Shown: piece after piece, positions 1 to 9,393 of the stretch
Numbering within the stretch: position 1 is the first letter of the stretch
Layout of the letters: every line of letters starts with the position of its first letter
Translations under genes and position numbers: made by a program
Notes under the pieces: model-generated
What the model was told of the DNA's origin: nothing
The model's database searches: none
The model's input: the letters and a program-made list of their open reading frames with translations, nothing else
NCBI RefSeq assembly: GCF_014203115.1
Contig: NZ_JACHIJ010000001.1
Coordinates: forward strand, 496,001-560,000
Source of the DNA: Afipia massiliensis
GTDB taxonomy: Bacteria; Pseudomonadota; Alphaproteobacteria; Rhizobiales; Xanthobacteraceae
Reading direction: 5' to 3'
DNA: 64,000 nucleotides

Positions 1-203
1 ACATCGGCGTGACCTTCCGCACCCGTTCGATCGAGGAAATCCGCGACATCTTCGCGAAGGTCAAACAGGACATCTGGCCTGCGGTGGAATCCGGCAAGCT
101 GAAGCTGCCGATCGACCGCGTGTTCGCGTTCGGCGACATCGCGCAGGCTGTGGACTACATGTCGGCGAACAGGCATTTCGGCAAGATTGTCCTCAAGCTC
201 TGA
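1..203 (+). CDS. C-terminal end of a zinc-type quinone oxidoreductase (partial)
   Basis: Only the last ~67 residues are in the window; the frame is open from base 3 back to the window edge, so the gene begins upstream. The tail carries the usual end of NAD(P)H:quinone oxidoreductase / medium-chain dehydrogenase proteins: a helix followed by 'LPIDRVFAFGDIAQAVDYM' and a terminal 'HFGKIVLKL'. Such enzymes reduce quinones or enals with NADPH in the cytosol. The nucleotide-binding core is not visible, so the substrate class cannot be narrowed, and another medium-chain dehydrogenase is possible. Confidence 0.75.
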   Translation, partial: IGVTFRTRSIEEIRDIFAKVKQDIWPAVESGKLKLPIDRVFAFGDIAQAVDYMSANRHFGKIVLKL

Positions 204-302
204 CGTACTGTCGCTCCTGCGAATGATACGCATTTTGAATCGCGAACTCCCGCATTGACGTTCACTGCACGGCCGTGACAAGACCCGCGCATTGAGGAGC
301 CG

Positions 303-1670
303 ATGAGCGCAGTCAAGCAACGGGTCGCTGTCATTTCGATTGCCGCCAGCGCCAGCATGGCTGCGGTCAAATTCGCCGTGGGCGTCGCCATCGGCAGTAT
401 CGCGCTGATCTCCGAAGCGCTGCACTCGTCGGTCGATCTGATTGCCACCGTCGTGACATGGATCGTGGTGCGGGTGTCTGACAAGCCCGCCGACGCCGAG
501 CATCATTACGGCCATGGCAAGCTCGAAAGCCTCTCGGCGCTTGGCGTGATCGCCCTGCTCTATATCCTGGCCGGCGGCATCGTGGTCGAATCCTACAGTC
601 GCCTGCGCGAAGGCGCGGCACCGCCAACACTAACCGCTTTGCCGTTCGTTGTTCTGGTGGTGGACATCGTGGTGAACTTCTGGCGTGCGCGGGCGCTCCA
701 TCGCACGGCGATGGAAACCAAGAGCCAGGCGCTGGAAGCCGACGCGCTGCATTTTGCCTCGGATGTGCTGGGCTCGTTCGCCGTCATCATCGGCCTCGGC
801 CTTGCGGCATTCGGCTATGCCTGGGGCGATGCCGGTGCGGCGATCGCGGTGGCAGTGCTGATTTCAATTCTGGGATTGCGGCTGGGAAAAACGACCATCG
901 AGACGCTGCTGGATCGCGCGCCCGAAGGCGCCTCCGAGAAGGCCGAAGCGGCCATCCGCGCCATTCCCGGCGTCGTTGATGTGGAGCGGCTGCGGGTGCG
1001 CATGGTCGGCGCCCGGCACTTCGTCGATGCGACCGTGCAGGTGCCCCGTACCTACCCCATCGACCGCATCGATAGCATCAAGCGCAAGGCGCAGGACGCC
1101 GTGACCGGCGCGCTTTACGACGCCGATCTGACCTTTACCGCCGTGCCGGTGGCGCGCGACAACGAAAGCGTGCGCGAGCGAATCATGGTGATCGCCCGCA
1201 ACTCGGGTCTGGCGATCCATCATGTCACCGTGCATGACCTCGGCGGGAAGCTGACCGTCAGCATCGACCTCGAGGTCGACGGCGACATGCCGCTAAACGA
1301 GGCCCACGACATCGCGCACGGGCTCGAACATGCCATCCGCGATGAATTCGGCGCCGACGTCGAGGTCGATACCCACATCGAGCCGCTCGAGCCCGAGCTG
1401 CCGCACGGCACCGACGCCGCCATCAGCCGCGTCGAGACCATCCAGCAGGCCCTGTCGCGCTTCGCGGCCGAGAGCGGGGCGATTCACGACGTGCACAATG
1501 TGCGGGTGCGCGACACCGACGCCGGCGAAATCGTCAATTTCCACTGCCGCGCGGTGCCGTCGATGAGCGTGATCGCGGTTCACGAGAAGGTCGACGAGAT
1601 CGAGCGCGCCCTGCGCCGCGCGTTTCCGTCCGTGAAGCGCGTCATCAGCCACGCCGAGCCCGCGCGCTAG
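303..1670 (+). CDS. Cation diffusion facilitator (CDF) family metal efflux transporter, extended C-terminus
   Basis: Inner-membrane proton-coupled divalent-metal exporter of the CDF family. Membrane helices fill residues ~8-205. The two metal-site motifs are visible: HxxxD in TM2 (H41, D45) and HxxxD in TM5 (H150, D154), plus the histidine-rich HHYGHGK at 67-73 after TM2. At 455 aa it is much longer than the usual ~300 aa: after the first cytoplasmic dimerisation domain (~210-290) come two more similar alpha/beta segments (~292-370 and ~385-455), which look like tandem repeats of the ZT-dimer fold. The ATG is preceded by GAGGAGCCG, a good ribosome binding site. Metal specificity (Zn, Fe, Mn) cannot be read from the sequence. 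Confidence 0.9.
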   Translation: MSAVKQRVAVISIAASASMAAVKFAVGVAIGSIALISEALHSSVDLIATVVTWIVVRVSDKPADAEHHYGHGKLESLSALGVIALLYILAGGIVVESYSRLREGAAPPTLTALPFVVLVVDIVVNFWRARALHRTAMETKSQALEADALHFASDVLGSFAVIIGLGLAAFGYAWGDAGAAIAVAVLISILGLRLGKTTIETLLDRAPEGASEKAEAAIRAIPGVVDVERLRVRMVGARHFVDATVQVPRTYPIDRIDSIKRKAQDAVTGALYDADLTFTAVPVARDNESVRERIMVIARNSGLAIHHVTVHDLGGKLTVSIDLEVDGDMPLNEAHDIAHGLEHAIRDEFGADVEVDTHIEPLEPELPHGTDAAISRVETIQQALSRFAAESGAIHDVHNVRVRDTDAGEIVNFHCRAVPSMSVIAVHEKVDEIERALRRAFPSVKRVISHAEPAR

Positions 1671-1686
1671 CGAGTCGTACCTTGCC

Positions 1687-1797
1687 GTCACCCTGAGGTG
1701 CCGAGCGAAGCGAAGGCCTCGAAGGGCGACGGCGACAAAATCGGAGAGTCATCCTTCGAGGCTCGCCGCAAGAGCGGCTCGCATCTCAGGATGACGA
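1687..1797. repeat. Dispersed palindromic repeat, family R1 (copy 1)
   Basis: Begins 'gtcaccctgaggtgc' and ends with its near reverse complement '(c)tcaggatgac', with an internal 'catccttcgaggctcg' block. Similar copies lie at 37283-37379 and 48415-48507. Elements of this form are scattered between genes in Bradyrhizobium-group genomes and can fold into long hairpins. Confidence 0.8.
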
Positions 1798-1912
1798 CAG
1801 AAATTCCTCGATACTGAATTTCTGTCTCGATCACGCGCGCCGTTCTCGTTTCGGACTCAGCGTCACACGCAAAAACGAGTCTGAATTTCCTTGGGACAAC
1901 ATTTATTTCGCA

Positions 1913-1927
1913 TTAACGATTCGTTGA
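1913..1927 (+). promoter_or_regulatory. Possible CtrA box (one mismatch)
   Basis: TTAA-N7-TTGA, one base off the consensus TTAA-N7-TTAA of the cell-cycle regulator CtrA. It lies ~105 bases upstream of the PleC-like kinase start, where CtrA control would make sense. Short degenerate sites occur by chance, so this is weak. Confidence 0.25.
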
Positions 1928-2030
1928 CTCTCGACAGCGTGGGAAAAGTGGATTCAAATCACATTCGATTCGGAGGGTTGGGGAAAACCTCCCGAACGGG
2001 GTGCAGACAAGAAAATTCGAGGGGCAAGGA

Positions 2031-4487
2031 ATGGCGCGTTCGCACGCAGCGACAACGTGTGTCCAATCCGATTCTATCAAGGGATTGGCACAGTCGATCG
2101 CGAAGCCGGCATATCACCGGCTGCTGATTGCGGAGCCTGCGTTGCGACGCGCCGTTCCCACCCTGATCATCGCCTTCCTCATCACCATCTGCATCGGTGC
2201 ATTCGTCCAGGTCATCGACCAGACCCGGCAAAAGCGCGCGTCCATCAAGCGTGACCTCTCAGCGCTGGCCGACCTGCTGGCGGAACGTCTCGACCGCGCG
2301 GGCCCTGTTCGTCAGGATCGCGCGGCGTCGGCCGAGCGGCTTCAGAGCCTGTTGCCCGGCTTGGTCCCCTCATGGGGCACCGCCGCCGGCCGCCATATCA
2401 TCGTGACCAGCCCCGAACAGCGCATCATCGCGCGCATCCCCATCGACGATCCCGCCGAGAACGCAGGACGTATCCTCGACGTGCTCAGCGCCACATCCAA
2501 ACTCAGCGCTCTTGGGCAGACCACTGTGATAGAGGTCGAACTACCGGGCGGCCCCCGCGCCCTCGCCACCCAGCGCACCGTGAAATCGCTCCCCGGCCAG
2601 GTGATCGTGGTTCAAGAGCAGGTTGAATCGCCCTGGCGATCCGACGCCGCGCTGCAGATCACGCTCTCAGCGACCACCGGCTTCGTGGTGCTGATCCTCG
2701 GCTTCGCTTTTCACTGGCAGTCAACCCGCGCCCGCGAAGGCGATCTCATCAACGACGCGGTTCGCTCGCGAATCGATACCGCGCTCAACCGCGGCCGTTG
2801 CGGCCTGTGGGATTGGGACCTGTCGCGCGGCCGGATTTTCTGGTCGCAATCGATGTTCGAACTGCTCGGGCTGGAAAGCCGCAGCGACCTGCTGACGTTC
2901 GGCGAAGTCAATGCGCTGGTGAAGTCCGACGACATCGACCTGTTCCACATCGCCGACCAGCTCGTCTCCGGCAACCTCGATCATATCGACCAGACATTCC
3001 GGATGCGCCATGCCAACGGGCACTGGATCTGGCTGCGGGTCCGCTGCGAACTCAGCCAGGGCCAGAACGGCGGCGGCAGCCACCTGATCGGGATCGCGGT
3101 GGACATCACCGAACAGAAGAGCCTCGCCGAGCGAACCGTCGAAGCCGACCTGCGGCTGCGCGACGCCATCGAGACCATCCCGGAAGCCTTCGTGCTGTGG
3201 GACGCCGACAACCGGCTGGTGCTCTGCAACTCGCACTTCAAACGCCTGCACAAGCTCCCCGACTCCGCCGTCAAGCAAGGCACCTCCTATGAGACCGTTA
3301 TCGAAGTCGGCAGCATGCCGGAAATCCGCACCCGGCTGCCGAATTCACTGGCGCCTGGTGCGCGCACCTTCGAAGCCCAGCTGGAAGATGGCAGCTGGCT
3401 CAACATCAGCGAACGTCGCACCAAGGATGGCGGCTACGTTTCGGTCGGCACCGACATCACCCAGATCAAGCTGCATGAGCAGAAGCTGATCGAAAACGAC
3501 ATGCGGCTCACCGCAAACGTGATCGACCTCAAACGCTCGCAGGCCGAACTGGAACGTCAGGCGCAACTGCTTGCCGAACTCGCGCAAAAGTACGCCGATG
3601 AGAAAAACCGCGCCGAGGAAGCCAATCAGACCAAGTCGAAATTCCTCGCCAACATGAGCCACGAACTGCGCACCCCGCTGAACGCCATCATCGGCTTCTC
3701 GGAAGTGATGGGCAGCGGGATGTTCGGGGCGCTCGGCTCCGAGAAGTATCAGGAGTACTGCCACGACATCATGACCAGCGGAAATTACCTGCTGGATGTC
3801 ATCAACGACATTCTCGACATGTCGAAGATCGAAGCCGGGCGCATGAAGCTCGATTACGAGCCGCTCGACCTCGCGCAAACCCTCACCGAATCCCTGCGCG
3901 TCGTCTCAGGCCGCGCCGAGAACAAGAACCTGACGGTGACTGCGGATATCCGCGGTGCGATCCCGATCGTCGCGGATCGCCGCGCCATGAAGCAGATCGC
4001 GGTGAACCTGCTGTCGAATGCAGTAAAGTTCACGCCCGACGGCGGTAAGGTCACGGTGCGCAGCCGGATGCGCAACGGATCGATCATGCTGACCATCGCG
4101 GACAGCGGCATCGGCATTGCCCCGCAGTCGCTGGCGAAACTCGGGCGGCCGTTCGAACAGGTCGAAAGCCAGCTGACCAAGAGTTATCATGGCTCGGGCC
4201 TCGGACTTGCTATCGCCAAGTCGCTCGCCAACCTGCATGGCGGATCGATGAAACTACGCTCAAGGCTTGGCGTCGGCACCATCGTCTGCGTGATGCTGCC
4301 GTGCGGACACGGCGAACAGACCGCGCCCAGCATTATTGCCGAGACGTCCCTTCAAGCAGCTTCAGGAAAACCTCGCGCACGTCGTTCTGGGTCTCTCGCA
4401 CGCGCGCCTCAAGCGACGAGAAATCCGGCGCGTCGCCAGCCCGTGTCAGCACCCGCAGCAGATCCTCCCCAGCTGTTTCCGGTTTGA
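2031..4487 (+). CDS. PleC-like membrane PAS-domain sensor histidine kinase
   Basis: Hybrid-free sensor kinase of 818 aa. An N-terminal helix (~40-62) and a second near ~218-238 bracket a ~150-residue periplasmic domain. Two PAS domains follow (~255-365 and ~375-480), then a coiled coil, the HisKA box with 'NMSHELRTPLNAIIGFSE' (phospho-acceptor His) and a HATPase with N-box 'NLLSNAVKFTPDGG', 'DSGIGI' and 'GSGLGLAI'. The 'EKYQEYCHDI' and 'DMSKIEAGRM' segments after the H-box resemble PleC/DivJ-type alphaproteobacterial cell-cycle kinases. The ATG at 2031 is preferred over a GTG at 2001 because GAGGGGCAAGGA sits just before it. The last ~50 residues are Arg/Ala/Pro-rich and read through the antisense of the convergent glnE 3' end, so the original stop may have been lost. 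Confidence 0.85.
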   Translation: MARSHAATTCVQSDSIKGLAQSIAKPAYHRLLIAEPALRRAVPTLIIAFLITICIGAFVQVIDQTRQKRASIKRDLSALADLLAERLDRAGPVRQDRAASAERLQSLLPGLVPSWGTAAGRHIIVTSPEQRIIARIPIDDPAENAGRILDVLSATSKLSALGQTTVIEVELPGGPRALATQRTVKSLPGQVIVVQEQVESPWRSDAALQITLSATTGFVVLILGFAFHWQSTRAREGDLINDAVRSRIDTALNRGRCGLWDWDLSRGRIFWSQSMFELLGLESRSDLLTFGEVNALVKSDDIDLFHIADQLVSGNLDHIDQTFRMRHANGHWIWLRVRCELSQGQNGGGSHLIGIAVDITEQKSLAERTVEADLRLRDAIETIPEAFVLWDADNRLVLCNSHFKRLHKLPDSAVKQGTSYETVIEVGSMPEIRTRLPNSLAPGARTFEAQLEDGSWLNISERRTKDGGYVSVGTDITQIKLHEQKLIENDMRLTANVIDLKRSQAELERQAQLLAELAQKYADEKNRAEEANQTKSKFLANMSHELRTPLNAIIGFSEVMGSGMFGALGSEKYQEYCHDIMTSGNYLLDVINDILDMSKIEAGRMKLDYEPLDLAQTLTESLRVVSGRAENKNLTVTADIRGAIPIVADRRAMKQIAVNLLSNAVKFTPDGGKVTVRSRMRNGSIMLTIADSGIGIAPQSLAKLGRPFEQVESQLTKSYHGSGLGLAIAKSLANLHGGSMKLRSRLGVGTIVCVMLPCGHGEQTAPSIIAETSLQAASGKPRARRSGSLARAPQATRNPARRQPVSAPAADPPQLFPV

Positions 4488-7305
4488 ATTTCTCCGTCAC
4501 GCAGAGCCGGATAATCTGGGTCAAATCATGATAGAGCCGTGACGCCGCACGCAGAATGTCGGCATCGGACTGCGACAGAACCCCAAGTCGCGCCGCACTA
4601 TCCAGCACCTGCACCGTGCTGACGTCGAGAATGCCCGGCTTGTCCGCCGCGTGGATCAGTTGCAGATACTGCGCGATGAACTCGATATCGACCATGCCGC
4701 CGGCGGCATTCTTCAGGTCCCAGATGTCGCTCTCGCCCTTTTCCTCGGCAATAGCGCGGCGCATTTCCAGAACGTCATTGGCGATGATGCCGGTCTCGCG
4801 TTTGCGCGTCAGCACATCGCGAATAACTGCCTCGATCTTGGCCTGAAAAGCCGGCGACGCCGAAATAACACGGGCGCGCGTCAGCGCCATATGCTCCCAG
4901 GTCCAGGCTTCGTGTTCCTGGTATTCGGAAAATGAGTCGATCCGCGACGCCAGCGGACCAGCCCGGCCCGACGGCCGCAGTCGCATATCGACCTCGTACA
5001 GCACGCCGTAGTTGGTCCGCGTCGTGAAGGCACTGATGAGACGCTGGGTCAGCCGCGCGAAATATTGCGAACCGTGCAGCGGCCGCGTGCCATCCGAGTC
5101 CGGCGCTTCGTGATCGAAGTCATAGATCAGGATCAGGTCGAGATCGGACGACGCCGTCATTTCGCGGCTGCCGAGCTTACCCATCGCCACGATGGCGGTT
5201 TCCTGATCCTTGATCCGCCCGTGCTGCTCCGCGAACTGGTCCATCACCAGACCATTCACGGTGTGTGCGATGCCCTCTGCCACATCGGCGAACGCAACGC
5301 TCGCGTGCTGCGCCGACACCGTGCCGGAGAGAATGCGCGTACCGATCAGGAACAGGCTCTCCTGCCCGAACAGCCTTAGCCGATCCAGAAACTCCTCGTA
5401 GGAATTCGCGTCGGACAGGGTCGCCGCAAGACGCGCCGACAGTTCGGCCTGATCCGGCATCGCGCCGAAGAAGCGCGGATCGATCAGGCCGTCCATGATC
5501 TGTGGCTGCCGCGCCAGCATATCGCTCAGGCGCGGTGCCGCGCCGAGCACGAGCGCGACCAGCGCCACCAGATCCTTGTTCTGGCTCAGCAGCGAAATCA
5601 GCCGCCCGCCCCGCTGCAACGCCTGAAGAAAGCGGTCGAACGCCATCACGGCATCGTCCGGCTCCTCGGCGCGCGACAGTCCGCGCATCAGGTCAGGCAC
5701 GAATTCGTTGAAGGCCTGCCGCGTCGCATCCACACGGAACACACGATAGTCGCCGCTCAGCCAGCGCTGGACGGTTTCCGCCACCATCCTCGGCTTCTTG
5801 AAGCCCAGCGTGAGGAGATATTCGAGCAGCCGCTTGTCGTCCGGGCCAGAGCTGTAGTCCACGTCCGGCAATTTCTCAGCGCCGGCCGGATCGCCCTCGA
5901 ACAACCGGCTGTAGTGGTTCTGCACGCAGTTGAGATGCGCCAGCAGATCCCTGGCGAACGAAGCGCGGTCGTCATATCCGAAAAACCGCGCGAAACGCTC
6001 GACCGCTTCGGCCTCGGTCGGCAGCGTATGCGTCTGCTCGTCGGCGACCATTTGCAGGCGATGCTCGACCCGGCGCAGGAAATCGTAAGCCGCCGTCAGT
6101 TCGTCGCGCGCCTCGAAGGTGATCCAGTTGCTGCTCGCCAGGATGTTGAGCGCCTCCAGCGTCGGGCGCACGCGCAGTTCCGGATGCCGCCCTCCCGCAA
6201 TCAGTTGCTGGGTCTGGGCGAAGAACTCGATCTCGCGAATGCCGCCGCGGCCGACCTTGACGTTATGGCCTTCGACGGAAATCTCGTTCTGGCCACGGAA
6301 CGTCTGCATCTGCCGCTTCATGTCGTGGACATCGGCGAGTGCCGCGAAATCCAGATGCTTGCGCCAGACGAACGGCGCGATCTCCCCCAGCAGCGCATCG
6401 CCGGCCTTCAGGTCGCCCGCGCAGGGCAGCGCCTTGATCATCGCCGCGCGTTCCCAGGTACGGCCCTCGCGCTCGTAATAGTGCAGCGCTGCCGCGATGG
6501 AGATCGCCACCGGCGTCGATGCGGGATCTGGCCGCAGCCGGAGATCGACACGGAACACGTATCCATCAGCGGTGCGCGACTGCAGCAGCCGCGACAGCCC
6601 TTGCGCGACCTTGACGAAGAAAGGCGACGGCTCGATGCTTTCGGCCAGCGTCGGCGCCTCCAGCTCGTAGAACACGATCAGGTCGATGTCGCTGGAGTAA
6701 TTCAGTTCGCCCGCGCCCATCTTGCCCATCGCCAGCACCACGAGGCCACTGCCGATTTCGGGATGTTCTGCGTCGGGCGGCAGCAGCCGACCGCGCGCGG
6801 CTTCCTGCTTGAGCAGGAAGCGAATGGCGCATTGAACGGAGGTTACGGCGATGTCGGTCAGCGCCCGGGTCACCCGCATCACCGGCCAGACGCCGCCGAT
6901 GTCGCACAGCGCGATCAGCAGTGCGGCTTCGGATTTCATCCGGCGCAGTGCCGTCATGACCTCGGCATCGGTCGGTGCGGCGGCGACATCGGCCACCGCC
7001 TTGACGATCAGCGCCGCGAGATGGTCATCGGGATTGGACTGCAGCAGGCGCACGACGCGGCCGGCATCCGCGCGCATCAGGTCGAACAGATAGGGCGATG
7101 CTTCCGCGATCCCTTCTAGGATCGCTTTCGCCTGCGGGAACGAGCCGGATATGGCCTTGAGCGCGGTCGCGGCCTCGGGCGAGATATCGCCCAGCCAGTC
7201 CGCGAGCCGCCGTTCGGCATCGTCAGGCGCGAACAGTTTCGGTCCGGCCACGAAACGGGCCGCCAGGGTGGGTCGGTCCGCACCGCCCATCTCAGGTGAA
7301 CTCAT
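4333..7305 (-). CDS. glnE: Bifunctional glutamine synthetase adenylyltransferase/adenylyl-removing enzyme
   Basis: Controls glutamine synthetase by adding or removing AMP on its regulatory tyrosine in response to PII and glutamine. Full length (990 aa). Two nucleotidyltransferase domains each show the family motif: 'GAGELNYSSDIDL' (~residues 195-215, removase half) and 'GSREMTASSDLDL' (~700-715, transferase half), separated by a helical regulatory linker, with the GlnD-type C-terminal helical domain at the end. The ATG overlaps the stop of the upstream histidine kinase gene by four bases (ATGA), so the two are translationally coupled, an order known from related genomes (degP, regulator, kinase, glnE). 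The 3' end overlaps the convergent kinase gene by 155 bases. Confidence 0.96.
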   Translation of the reverse strand: MSSPEMGGADRPTLAARFVAGPKLFAPDDAERRLADWLGDISPEAATALKAISGSFPQAKAILEGIAEASPYLFDLMRADAGRVVRLLQSNPDDHLAALIVKAVADVAAAPTDAEVMTALRRMKSEAALLIALCDIGGVWPVMRVTRALTDIAVTSVQCAIRFLLKQEAARGRLLPPDAEHPEIGSGLVVLAMGKMGAGELNYSSDIDLIVFYELEAPTLAESIEPSPFFVKVAQGLSRLLQSRTADGYVFRVDLRLRPDPASTPVAISIAAALHYYEREGRTWERAAMIKALPCAGDLKAGDALLGEIAPFVWRKHLDFAALADVHDMKRQMQTFRGQNEISVEGHNVKVGRGGIREIEFFAQTQQLIAGGRHPELRVRPTLEALNILASSNWITFEARDELTAAYDFLRRVEHRLQMVADEQTHTLPTEAEAVERFARFFGYDDRASFARDLLAHLNCVQNHYSRLFEGDPAGAEKLPDVDYSSGPDDKRLLEYLLTLGFKKPRMVAETVQRWLSGDYRVFRVDATRQAFNEFVPDLMRGLSRAEEPDDAVMAFDRFLQALQRGGRLISLLSQNKDLVALVALVLGAAPRLSDMLARQPQIMDGLIDPRFFGAMPDQAELSARLAATLSDANSYEEFLDRLRLFGQESLFLIGTRILSGTVSAQHASVAFADVAEGIAHTVNGLVMDQFAEQHGRIKDQETAIVAMGKLGSREMTASSDLDLILIYDFDHEAPDSDGTRPLHGSQYFARLTQRLISAFTTRTNYGVLYEVDMRLRPSGRAGPLASRIDSFSEYQEHEAWTWEHMALTRARVISASPAFQAKIEAVIRDVLTRKRETGIIANDVLEMRRAIAEEKGESDIWDLKNAAGGMVDIEFIAQYLQLIHAADKPGILDVSTVQVLDSAARLGVLSQSDADILRAASRLYHDLTQIIRLCVTEKFKPETAGEDLLRVLTRAGDAPDFSSLEARVRETQNDVREVFLKLLEGTSRQ

Positions 7306-8729
7306 ACTGTCTTCTGTTCCACGCCCCGGCTCGGGATCACAAGCGTCACGCGCAGCCCCGGCTGGCTGTCCGCGAGTCGCAGGTCGCCACCATGCAACGT
7401 CGCGACAGCCGATGCCAGACTCAAACCGAGCCCCGATCCGGGCTGGGTGCGGCTGGCCTCCAGCCGGACAAACCGTTCGACCGCGCGCTGCCGGTCGGCC
7501 TCCGGGATGCCGGGCCCGTGGTCTGTGACACTGAGAAGAACATTTTCCCCTTCCCGGTGCGCCTCGATCAGAATATCGGGAGTTTTCGCGGCGGCACCGG
7601 ATGCAGCAGGGTCGTTCCCTGCGGGCTGGCCATATTTGATGGCGTTCTCGACCAGATTGGCCAACGCCTGACTGATCAGTTCGCGGTTGCCGTGAATGGT
7701 CGCGGCGTCGGCCGCCACTTCAAGGGTCAGGCCCTTGTCCTCGGCGAGCGGTTCATAAAGTTCATGGATGCCGTGGGCCACTTCGGCGGCATCGAAGTCG
7801 ATCATGTTGTCGCGGGCCTGACCGGATTCGGCGCGCGCGATCATCAGCAGCGCGTTGAAGGTCCGGATCAGGCCGTCGGACTCGTCGATGGTACGCTCGA
7901 GCGCCGCGCGATACTCGCCCTCATTGCTCGCCTTCGCCAGCGCCTCCTCGGCGCGGTTGCGAAGCCGCGTCAGCGGCGTCTTCAGATCGTGGGCAATGTT
8001 ATCGGAGACCTCCTTGAGGCCGACCATCAGCGCCTCGATGCGCTCCAGCATGGCGTTGAGATTTTCCGCGAGCCGGTCGATCTCGTCGCCGCTCCGCCCC
8101 ACCGGCAATCGCTCGGAGAGATCGCCCGCCATGATCCGCTGCGTGGTGCCGGTCATGGCGTCGATCCGGCGCAGCACGCGCCGCGCCACGAACACGCCGC
8201 CACCGAGGCCGAGCACGACCACGATCAGGACCGACCATTGCGCGGCCTTGGCGACGATGGCGAACAACCGCCGCCGCTCCTCAAGGTCGCGGCCGACCAG
8301 AATCCGGAAACCGCCGGAAAGCTGCGACACCTTCACCAGCGCGTAATGGCTCTTGGTGTCGGTTTCTTCGAGCCGTTTGTAGAAGGTCTCGGCCCAGCCG
8401 GGATGGTCCATCACGCCGGGCTCGAGCGAGGACACGTTGCCGGCGACGCCCTGCCCCTGCGGCGTGGTCACGAGGTACAAATTCGCGCCCGGACGCAGCG
8501 CGCGGCCCTCGACCGCGGTGACAAGTCCGCGCAGACCGCCCCGCGTATATTGCTCGGTCAACTCGCTCAGTTCGGAATTGACGGTGTCGGTGATCTGCTC
8601 GGTGATCATGCGCCGCGTGTTCCAGGCGAAGTAGCCCAGCAGCGACGCGGCGAACAGCGCAAACAGCAGCAGATAGACCAGCGTCAGCCGGAACGCTGTC
8701 GTTCGTATCAGTTTACCGAATGCCGTCAC
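7302..8729 (-). CDS. HAMP-domain sensor histidine kinase
   Basis: Two-component sensor in the inner membrane. It has an N-terminal membrane helix, a ~120-residue periplasmic loop, a second helix (~160-180), a HAMP linker, the H-box 'NIAHDLKTPLTRLRNRAEEA' and a HATPase domain with 'NLVENAIKYG', 'DHGPGIP' and 'GSGLGLSLA'. Its gene overlaps the upstream response regulator gene, its obvious partner, and is ATGA-coupled to glnE. Two GTG starts are possible (8750 or 8729); 8729 is chosen because it gives the usual 'TAFGKLIRTTAFR' N-terminus and a shorter overlap. Position behind degP suggests an envelope-stress role, but the signal is unknown. Confidence 0.9.
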   Translation of the reverse strand: MTAFGKLIRTTAFRLTLVYLLLFALFAASLLGYFAWNTRRMITEQITDTVNSELSELTEQYTRGGLRGLVTAVEGRALRPGANLYLVTTPQGQGVAGNVSSLEPGVMDHPGWAETFYKRLEETDTKSHYALVKVSQLSGGFRILVGRDLEERRRLFAIVAKAAQWSVLIVVVLGLGGGVFVARRVLRRIDAMTGTTQRIMAGDLSERLPVGRSGDEIDRLAENLNAMLERIEALMVGLKEVSDNIAHDLKTPLTRLRNRAEEALAKASNEGEYRAALERTIDESDGLIRTFNALLMIARAESGQARDNMIDFDAAEVAHGIHELYEPLAEDKGLTLEVAADAATIHGNRELISQALANLVENAIKYGQPAGNDPAASGAAAKTPDILIEAHREGENVLLSVTDHGPGIPEADRQRAVERFVRLEASRTQPGSGLGLSLASAVATLHGGDLRLADSQPGLRVTLVIPSRGVEQKTV

Positions 8730-9393
8730 GAACCATATATCCTGCACCACGAATGGTGTGCAGCAGTGGCTTGTCCTGCCCCTTGTCGATCTTGGAGCGC
8801 AGCCGCGAGATGTGCACGTCGATCACGTTGGTCTGCGGATCGAAATGATAGTCCCATACGTTTTCGAGCAGCATGGTGCGGGTCACGACCTGCCCCGCAT
8901 GTTTCATCAAATATTCCAGCAGCCGGAATTCGCGTGGCTGCAACGTGATCTCGGTTGCGCCGCGCGTCACGCGATGCGACAGCCGGTCGAGTTCGAGATC
9001 GCCGACGCGGTACGTCGTCTCCTCGGACGGCCCGCCGTGACGGCGCGACAACACCTCGACGCGCGCCAGCAATTCCGCGAATGAATAAGGCTTCGGCAAA
9101 TAGTCGTCGCCGCCCGCACGCAGTCCCTTGATGCGGTCATCGACCTGGCCGAGCGCAGACAGGATCAACGCAGGCGTATGGTTGCCCTTGCCGCGCAGGG
9201 TGCCGATGATCGACAGCCCGTCGCGCTTGGGCAGCATGCGATCGATCACGAGCACGTCGTACTCGCCGGACTCGGCGAGCGCGAGACCCTCCTCGCCGTC
9301 GCTTGCGTGGTCGGCAACATGACCGACCTCGCGAAACGCCTTCACGAGATAGTCGGCCGACTCGCGGTCGTCTTCAACGATGAGCAGTCGCAT
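8713..9393 (-). CDS. OmpR/PhoB-family response regulator
   Basis: Cytosolic transcription factor of 226 aa. The receiver domain (1-115) has the acidic pair 'EDD' near the N-terminus, phospho-acceptor Asp in 'VLVIDRMLP', and the switch Lys in 'YLPKPYS'. The DNA-binding winged helix follows (~130-225, 'LQPREFRLLEYLMKHAGQVV' and 'NVIDVHISRLRSKID'). The start at 9393 ('MRLLIVEDD') is the family norm; longer versions to 9462 add an atypical tail. Partner of the kinase encoded immediately downstream. Located between degP and glnE. Confidence 0.93.
   Translation of the reverse strand: MRLLIVEDDRESADYLVKAFREVGHVADHASDGEEGLALAESGEYDVLVIDRMLPKRDGLSIIGTLRGKGNHTPALILSALGQVDDRIKGLRAGGDDYLPKPYSFAELLARVEVLSRRHGGPSEETTYRVGDLELDRLSHRVTRGATEITLQPREFRLLEYLMKHAGQVVTRTMLLENVWDYHFDPQTNVIDVHISRLRSKIDKGQDKPLLHTIRGAGYMVRDGIR

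Larger units (their letters stand above)
1671..2030. other. Intergenic region: repeat element plus leader of the histidine kinase gene
   Basis: About 360 bases without a convincing gene. The first third is a palindromic repeat. The rest is more AT-rich and forms the upstream region of the following kinase gene, including a CtrA-like half-site pair near 1913. No RNA gene was recognised. Confidence 0.6.

Noticed and set aside
5914-7119. Long plus-strand reading frame opposite glnE
   Set aside because: It is antisense to a well-supported gene, has the Arg/His/Gln-rich composition of high-GC shadow frames and no domain.
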